Shown: positions 59,159 to 64,000 of the stretch, one piece after another
Layout of the letters: the number at the start of each line of letters is the position of its first letter
How positions within the stretch are numbered: the stretch's first letter is position 1
The notes under the pieces: generated by a model
What the model was told of the DNA's origin: nothing
Seen by the model: the letters and a program-made list of their open reading frames with translations, nothing else
Database searches by the model: none
Translations under genes and position numbers: made by a program
DNA from: Litorilituus lipolyticus
GTDB lineage: Bacteria > Pseudomonadota > Gammaproteobacteria > Enterobacterales > Alteromonadaceae
Assembly (NCBI RefSeq): GCF_006439335.1
Contig: NZ_SAWY01000009.1
Coordinates: 62,001 to 126,000 of the forward strand
Length of the DNA: 64,000 nucleotides
Direction of reading: 5' to 3'

Positions 59159-59851
59159 TTATAGATTAATAACAACTTGTTTAATAGCAATAACTTGTGG
59201 AGTTATAACCTTACCTGAACGTGAATTTTCAACACGAATTTGTTCACCAATATTGCCAGAATTTAGTGCTATACCTTGAGTCTTAATGCTGAAGCTATTT
59301 GATTCAGCAATTATTGTCACCCTGTCACCTTTACATACTATGCACAGGTTTTTGTTGTTGATTGCTTTTCCTTTAGCTATTCGTCTTTTTACTTTTGCAC
59401 CTTTTATAGAGTGAAAATCTGTAAGCTTTTCGCCTCTAATTTTATTTTCAGGTAAATATCGCAACTCGATATTTTCATTACTTAGTCTGTTACCTTTTTC
59501 TATGGTTTGTTTTGCCACAAGAACAGGGTAGGTCATAGTGACCTTTGCGGATAAATACATCTTCCATGGTGTTGAATCATCACAACTTATTTTCACATTT
59601 ACATTTCTACCTGTACTTTTTTCAGGTATATTTGCTTGTAGAGGCATTTGACAAGGTTTTATAGTAATTCTAGGATCAAGCTTTGCCACCGAAACCGTCA
59701 TTTTTCCTTCTGATTCTGGTACATAGTTTTTTTCTACGTGGCTTTTAATTAATTGCTCTATCTCTTCTCTTTTAAACTCTAAAGCATAGCTTTGTGTCGA
59801 GAAAGCGAGCAATAACAAAGAAAATGATAAAATTACTTGATTATATTGCAT
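59159..59851 (-). CDS. flgA: Flagellar P-ring assembly chaperone FlgA
   Basis: 230 residues with a signal peptide (MQYNQVILSFSLLLLAFSTQSYA). The periplasmic body contains the SAF domain: VAKQTIEKGNRLSNENIELRYLPE (~120-145), then KGAKVKRRIAKGKAINNKNL and the C-terminal GDRVTIIAESNSFSIKTQGIALNSG, the standard FlgA signature. FlgA assists FlgI polymerisation into the P-ring. It is the first gene of flgA-flgM-flgN on the minus strand and divergent from cheV. No confident promoter motif is seen in the 177-base divergent gap. Confidence 0.92.
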   Translation of the reverse strand: MQYNQVILSFSLLLLAFSTQSYALEFKREEIEQLIKSHVEKNYVPESEGKMTVSVAKLDPRITIKPCQMPLQANIPEKSTGRNVNVKISCDDSTPWKMYLSAKVTMTYPVLVAKQTIEKGNRLSNENIELRYLPENKIRGEKLTDFHSIKGAKVKRRIAKGKAINNKNLCIVCKGDRVTIIAESNSFSIKTQGIALNSGNIGEQIRVENSRSGKVITPQVIAIKQVVINL

Positions 59852-60028
59852 ATATTTTGTTGTCTATATATAGGTAAATACAAATTGTCGTCTATGCTTA
59901 GGTTAAGTCAGCATATTTTGTTTTGTGTCAATTAACAGACGCATATTCATGTTACTTTCAAGAAATGTGCCCTTATGTGTTTTGGGCGAATAAGAATACT
60001 ATAAAGCACGTATACAAATGAGGTTTTT

Positions 60029-60958
60029 ATGGCAGGCATTTTAGATTCAGTAAACCAACGTACCCAATTAGTTGGTGAAAATAGACTGGAGTTATTACTT
60101 TTTAAATTGGTTGGAAGGCCACGCTTTGGAATTAACGTTTTTAAAGTGAGAGAGGTATTACAATGTCCACCGTTAACTTCACTACCCAAGCAAGATTCAT
60201 ACATAAAAGGTGTCGCTCATATTCGCGGGCAAACTATTTCAGTAATTGATTTAAGTAAAGCGACAGGTGGGCCGCCAATTGTTCAAACTGATGACAGCTT
60301 TATTATCATTGCTGAATATAACCGTAGTGTTCAAGGTTTTTTAGTGGCAGGTGTTGAACGCATTGTTACTTTAAGTTGGAAAGATATAATGCCGCCGCCA
60401 GAGGGAGCTGGTAAGTCGAGTTATTTAACCGCAGTAACAGAAATTGATAATGAAATGATATCAATTCTTGATGTTGAAAAAATCTTAAATGAAATTAACC
60501 CTGTTTCAACTGAATTAAGTGAAGATGTTGCTGATTCGAGTGTTGGCGAAGATCTTGGTGAAAAACTGGTGATGATTGCTGATGATTCGACTGTTGCTCG
60601 TAATCAAGTTAAGCGCGCTTTGGAGCCTCTTGGTATAAAAATGGTTTTGGCCAAAAATGGTCAAGATGCACTTAATCAATTGTTAGAAATTGAACAAACC
60701 TGTCAAAATAGTATCACCGAAAAAGTCGCTTTGATGATTTCTGATATAGAAATGCCAGAGATGGATGGTTACACCCTAACAGCAGAAGTAAAAGGTAATG
60801 ATCGCATGGCTAAAATGCCAATAATTTTGCATACCTCGCTTAGTGGGGTGTTTAATAATGCGATGGTTGAAAAAGTTGGGGCAGAAGATTTTATTCCCAA
60901 ATTCCATCCCGATGAACTTGCTACGGCAGTGAAAAAATGGCTTAAACTAGATGATTAA
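60029..60958 (+). CDS. cheV: Chemotaxis coupling protein CheV
   Basis: 309 residues: a CheW-like domain (~20-160; LLFKLVGRPRFGINVFKVREVL, VAHIRGQTISVIDL) fused to a receiver domain (~178-305) with acidic pocket MIADDST, phospho-acceptor Asp in SDIEMPEMDGY (~237) and the late KFHPDEL lysine. CheV couples chemoreceptors to CheA and modulates adaptation. It is followed by cheR 52 bases downstream, the common cheV-cheR pair upstream of flgB in polar flagellates. An ATGAGG-type ribosome site precedes the ATG. Confidence 0.94.
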   Translation: MAGILDSVNQRTQLVGENRLELLLFKLVGRPRFGINVFKVREVLQCPPLTSLPKQDSYIKGVAHIRGQTISVIDLSKATGGPPIVQTDDSFIIIAEYNRSVQGFLVAGVERIVTLSWKDIMPPPEGAGKSSYLTAVTEIDNEMISILDVEKILNEINPVSTELSEDVADSSVGEDLGEKLVMIADDSTVARNQVKRALEPLGIKMVLAKNGQDALNQLLEIEQTCQNSITEKVALMISDIEMPEMDGYTLTAEVKGNDRMAKMPIILHTSLSGVFNNAMVEKVGAEDFIPKFHPDELATAVKKWLKLDD

Positions 60959-61010
60959 CATCTTTAAGTTTAACCTTTTCATATTAAGTTGAGTTAACAG
61001 GAAATATCGA

Positions 61011-61841
61011 GTGTCAGCAAGACAACTAGACGAAAAAAGCTATCACGAATTTAGAACATTTCTCGAGCAACAGTGCGGCATTGTGCTCGGTGAAAATAAG
61101 CAGTACTTAGTCAAAAGTCGTTTAGCTCCATTGATGGTAAAATTTGAAATTGCTTCACTGGGAGAGTTAGTCTCAAAAACCTTGTCTCCTGTGGAGCGGC
61201 AATTGCGTGCCGCTGTTATAGATGCTATGACAACGAATGAAACGCTATGGTTTCGTGATGATTATCCTTTTAAATTGTTGAAATCAAGATTACTCCCTGA
61301 TTTCGCCAACAGAAAAACTCCTGTCAAAATTTGGTCTGCAGCAAGCTCTTCAGGTCAAGAACCGTATTCAATAGCAATGTCAGTGCTAGAATATCAACAA
61401 GCTAATCCCGGCGCATTTCCTCGCGGAGTGCAAGTGATTGGTACAGATATATCAACAACGATGCTTGAGCATTGTAAATATGGTCATTATGATAGTTTAG
61501 CACTCGCTCGAGGGCTTTCAGCAGAACGTAAACGTCAGTTTTTTGAACAAGGCGATAATGGCATGTTAAGAGTTAAACAAAACGTTAAGTCAATGGTTAA
61601 CTTTAGACCGCTTAATCTGTTAAACAGTTATAGTTTGATGGGGCGTTTTGATATTGTCTTCTGTCGTAATGTGTTGATTTATTTTGCTCCAGAAATTAAA
61701 GCGCAAATTATTAGCCAAATTCATGGTGTGCTAAATAATGAAGGCTATTTATTTTTAGGAGCTTCTGAGTCATTATCAGGAATAAACCAAGACTTTGATA
61801 TGCTCCGGTGTAACCCGGGGATTGTTTACCAAAAAAATTAG
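61011..61841 (+). CDS. cheR: Chemotaxis protein methyltransferase CheR
   Basis: 276 residues from GTG 61011, with AGGAAA seven bases upstream. It methylates receptor glutamates using S-adenosylmethionine. The N-terminal helical domain (SYHEFRTFLEQQCGIVLGENKQYLVKSRL, ~8-36) and TTNETLWFRDDYPF (~80) precede the SAM-binding fold: KIWSAASSSGQEPYSIAM (~102-119), IGTDIS (~143) and FDIVFCRNVLIYF (~213). Complete family length. It lies between cheV and flgB. Confidence 0.95.
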   Translation: MSARQLDEKSYHEFRTFLEQQCGIVLGENKQYLVKSRLAPLMVKFEIASLGELVSKTLSPVERQLRAAVIDAMTTNETLWFRDDYPFKLLKSRLLPDFANRKTPVKIWSAASSSGQEPYSIAMSVLEYQQANPGAFPRGVQVIGTDISTTMLEHCKYGHYDSLALARGLSAERKRQFFEQGDNGMLRVKQNVKSMVNFRPLNLLNSYSLMGRFDIVFCRNVLIYFAPEIKAQIISQIHGVLNNEGYLFLGASESLSGINQDFDMLRCNPGIVYQKN

Positions 61842-61952
61842 TTTCATTACCAGCCTTACAAGTTTACTTGGTAAGGCTTTGTTGTTTTGCCTCCTATATT
61901 TTTCCTTCCTAATTTCTAAAACAAACACAGAAGTATTTTTTGACGCGTCAAT

Positions 61953-61968
61953 TGGCATAATTATTGAA
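61953..61968 (+). promoter_or_regulatory. Sigma-54-type promoter for flgB operon
   Basis: TGGCATAATTATTGAA: -24 TGGCA and -12 TTG in correct register, but the normally conserved -12 C is A. It lies 51 bases before flgB. Confidence 0.5.
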
Positions 61969-62019
61969 TATCTCTTACTCATAGTTAAATGTTAACCGTT
62001 TAAGGTAAGTGAGGCTGCT

Positions 62020-62418
62020 ATGGCAGTAGGATTTGATAAAGGTTTTCAAATGCATGCTCAAGGTATGGTTCTGCGAACACAAAGAGCAGAAGTGATTGCC
62101 AGCAACATCGCGAATGCAGATACCCCTGGATATAAAGCCCAAGGTATGGACTTTAAAGAAGCGCTAGCTCAAGCCTCAAGACAGCAGCAAGGTACCATCT
62201 ACAAAACCAACGAGAAACATTTTGATATACGAACAGGTTCAGAGGATTTCCTAAAATATCGTGTACCAGATCAACCAGATACAGGTGACGGAAATACAGT
62301 TGATGTACAAATGGAACGAAACTTGTATCTAGAAAATTCATTAGAGTATCAAGCTAGCGTGCAGTTTCTTAATGGCAAGATAAAAGCCTATAAGAAAGTC
62401 ATAAGTGGAGGTCAGTAA
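62020..62418 (+). CDS. flgB: Flagellar proximal rod protein FlgB
   Basis: 132 residues, the usual FlgB length. It has the rod-protein N-terminal motif RAEVIASNIANADTPGYKAQGMDFKEAL (~23-50) and the C-terminal NGKIKAYKKVISG helix. FlgB forms the most proximal rod ring. A GTGAGG ribosome site precedes the ATG. It starts the flgBCDE series, with flgC 2 bases after its stop. Confidence 0.95.
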   Translation: MAVGFDKGFQMHAQGMVLRTQRAEVIASNIANADTPGYKAQGMDFKEALAQASRQQQGTIYKTNEKHFDIRTGSEDFLKYRVPDQPDTGDGNTVDVQMERNLYLENSLEYQASVQFLNGKIKAYKKVISGGQ

Positions 62419-62420
62419 TC

Positions 62421-62840
62421 ATGAGCTTATTTAACGTATTTAATATCAGTGGTAGTGGTATGAGCGCACAATCAACGCGTTTAAATACCACAGCAAGTAA
62501 TATTGCTAATGCAGACAGTGTTAGTAGTAGTGCAGGAGAAACTTACCGAGCTCGCCATCCAGTATTTGCCGCTGCAATGCAAGAAGCTGCCGCCGGTCAA
62601 CAAAGTGCTACAGGTGTTAAAGTGTTAGGTATTGTCGAAAGTGATAAGCCGCTTAATGTGGAGTACTCACCAAGTCACCCAATGGCAGATAAAGACGGCT
62701 ATATCTATAAGCCAAATGTCAATGTTATTGAAGAAATGACAAATATGATATCGGCATCTCGCTCATACCAAACCAATGTTCAGCTAGCTGAATCAGCAAA
62801 GAATATGCTCAATAAAACATTAACTTTAGGTCAACGTTAA
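62421..62840 (+). CDS. flgC: Flagellar proximal rod protein FlgC
   Basis: 139 residues. N-terminal STRLNTTASNIANADSVSSSAGETYRARHPVF (~19-50) and C-terminal NVNVIEEMTNMISASRSYQTNVQLAESAKNMLNKTL match the FlgC rod family. It begins two bases after the flgB stop, using the GGAGG within the flgB end as ribosome site, so the two are tightly coupled. FlgC assembles with FlgB and FlgF into the proximal rod. Confidence 0.95.
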   Translation: MSLFNVFNISGSGMSAQSTRLNTTASNIANADSVSSSAGETYRARHPVFAAAMQEAAAGQQSATGVKVLGIVESDKPLNVEYSPSHPMADKDGYIYKPNVNVIEEMTNMISASRSYQTNVQLAESAKNMLNKTLTLGQR

Positions 62841-62870
62841 TGACTGGCTTAAATCTTTTAGGAGTGCAAA

Positions 62871-63557
62871 ATGGAAACAGTTAAAGGTGGCAACCCACTA
62901 GAAGCTATGCGTTGGCAAAAAGATGACTACAAAGTTGCTGAGCAAGATAGAGGCATGCTGACGCAAGCAGACTTCTTTGCTTTGTTAACGAAAGAACTAG
63001 CGAATCAAGATCCAACAAAGCCGGTTGATAATAATGAGATGATTTCACAAATGACTGCATTCTCTACAACCGATGGTGTGCAAAAACTCAATGATCAATT
63101 TGACTCATTTGCTAGCTCGATGACATCAAGTCAAGCATTACAAGCATCATCGTTAGTTGGTCGAAGTGTATTGGTAAAAGATAATGTTTTTGGTATGAAT
63201 GAAGGTGAAAACGTCAAAGGCAAGTTAGTGACAGATAAGCCAGCGAGTAATGTGGTTATTTATGTCGAAAATACCGCAGGTGAAGTTATTCAGACAGTCC
63301 CTGTTGGTAGTGTTGATAAAGGTGAGTTTGGCTTTACTTGGAATGGCCAAACATCTAATGGTGAAGCAGCACAAGCAGGAGCCTATCGTTTTAGAGTTGT
63401 AGGTTTAGTTGAGGGTAAAGCTTCAGAGTTAGAAGCGATGACTTATCGTAAAGTAGATAGTGTGACCTTAGCAGGCGCTGGCGGTAACATCATGCTCAAC
63501 TTAAATGGAGGCAGTGCTATGGCATTAGCCGATGTCGTTGAAGTATCGGAAACTTAA
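62871..63557 (+). CDS. flgD: Flagellar hook-capping protein FlgD
   Basis: 228 residues. The N-terminal export and capping region includes FFALLTKELANQDPTKPVDNNEMISQMTAFST (~40-70), the core FlgD signature. The C-terminal half carries the FlgD Ig-like and TUDOR-like domains (NTAGEVIQTVPVG, GEFGFTWNGQTSNGEAAQAGAYRFRV, ~145-185). FlgD forms the scaffold under which hook subunits polymerise. TTAGGAG lies eight bases before the ATG. Third gene of the operon. Confidence 0.95.
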   Translation: METVKGGNPLEAMRWQKDDYKVAEQDRGMLTQADFFALLTKELANQDPTKPVDNNEMISQMTAFSTTDGVQKLNDQFDSFASSMTSSQALQASSLVGRSVLVKDNVFGMNEGENVKGKLVTDKPASNVVIYVENTAGEVIQTVPVGSVDKGEFGFTWNGQTSNGEAAQAGAYRFRVVGLVEGKASELEAMTYRKVDSVTLAGAGGNIMLNLNGGSAMALADVVEVSET

Positions 63558-63644
63558 GCATTTTTCAGGTTAATTTATTGTTAGATAAATTGATTTATTA
63601 GGCACATGCCAGCATAGAACAGAATATTTAAAGAGGGTTAGATT

Positions 63645-64000
63645 ATGTCATTTAACATAGCATTAAGCGGTTTAAACGCAGCGCAAAAAGATTTAGATGT
63701 GACATCAAATAATATTGCAAACGTCAATACGGTAGGGTTTAAAGAATCTCGTGCTGAATTTGTCGATGTGTATGCCGCATCATTACTTGCCTCTGGCAAA
63801 ACTAAAGTGGGTGATGGTGTGTTAACCGCTGATGTTGCTCAACAGTTTTCTCAAGGTAGCATTCAATTTACCAATAATGCTCTTGATTTAGCGGTAACTG
63901 GAAATGGTTTTTTTGCTACAGTACCAGAGCTTGGTTCACTTGAAACTTCATATACTCGAGCTGGGCAGTTTAAATTAAATGCTGATAACTTTGTCGTTAA
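63645..64000 (+). CDS. flgE: Flagellar hook protein FlgE (3' truncated by window edge)
   Basis: ATG 63645, with AGAGGG upstream, opens a frame that runs off the window after 118 codons. It begins MSFNIALSGLNAAQKDLDV and continues TSNNIANVNTVGFKESRAEFVDVY, the shared N-terminus of hook proteins. The later LTADVAQQFSQGSIQFTNNALDLAVTGNGFF is the FlgE/FlgF/FlgG core. Its position right after flgD identifies it as FlgE. Confidence 0.93.
   Translation, partial: MSFNIALSGLNAAQKDLDVTSNNIANVNTVGFKESRAEFVDVYAASLLASGKTKVGDGVLTADVAQQFSQGSIQFTNNALDLAVTGNGFFATVPELGSLETSYTRAGQFKLNADNFVV

Overview
This is an AT-rich chromosomal window from a flagellated marine gammaproteobacterium. It looks like Alteromonadales, most probably the Colwelliaceae (Colwellia/Thalassotalea type). 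Pointers to this are the GlyGly-CTERM exoproteins, FlgT/FlgO/FlgP with sigma-54-like promoters, RdgC, EttA, YciK and SohB, and a tkt-epd-pgk-fba cluster. The assignment rests on gene content and protein resemblance, not on a database search.

Layout. 1-2763: the end of a surface-polysaccharide precursor block (3' end of ugd, galU, pgi). 2.9-13.3 kb: envelope and metabolic genes (YciK-type reductase, a Pla-1/cef-type lipase lipoprotein, SohB, a dicarboxylate symporter, an Ig-repeat lipoprotein, a ureohydrolase). 13.7-24.7 kb: housekeeping genes (topA, cysB, the ferredoxin yfhL with trhP/yegQ, an HDOD protein, rdgC) and an orphan membrane histidine kinase. 25.0-29.5 kb: a compact phosphate-starvation block (porin, phoB, phoR, a PstS-type binding protein); the porin, phoB and the binding protein each have a recognisable Pho box. 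29.5-33.4 kb: a GcvR-like ACT protein, a PilZ protein, ettA and a DUF481 outer-membrane protein. 33.6-39.5 kb: carbon metabolism on the minus strand, transcribed tkt, epd, pgk, then fba from its own region. 39.7-44.0 kb: a MASE1/CHASE sensor whose kinase core is degenerate, a 44-codon small ORF, and an IS3-family element sitting inside the remains of a PAS-GGDEF gene. 44.5-54.9 kb: an accessory-looking block of two adjacent GlyGly-CTERM exoproteins (a beta-propeller/Ig-like protein and a subtilase), followed by a Reg_prop hybrid histidine kinase and a NarL-type regulator. 55.4 kb: tRNA-Arg(CCT). 55.5-64 kb: a flagellar and chemotaxis cluster (flgT, flgOP, flgN, flgM, flgA, cheV, cheR, flgBCD and the start of flgE).

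How the parts work together. The Pho block senses phosphate limitation (PhoR/PhoB) and should induce an outer-membrane porin and a periplasmic phosphate-binding protein; the pstCAB-phoU genes are not here. In the flagellar block, sigma-54-type elements lie before flgO, flgT and flgB, and a strong sigma-28 promoter lies before flgM. This fits the hierarchical flagellar cascade of polar flagellates. The 44.5-54.9 kb block is the best candidate for an undescribed system: a secreted protease and a putative surface-sensing propeller kinase encoded side by side, bounded by an IS scar and a tRNA gene.
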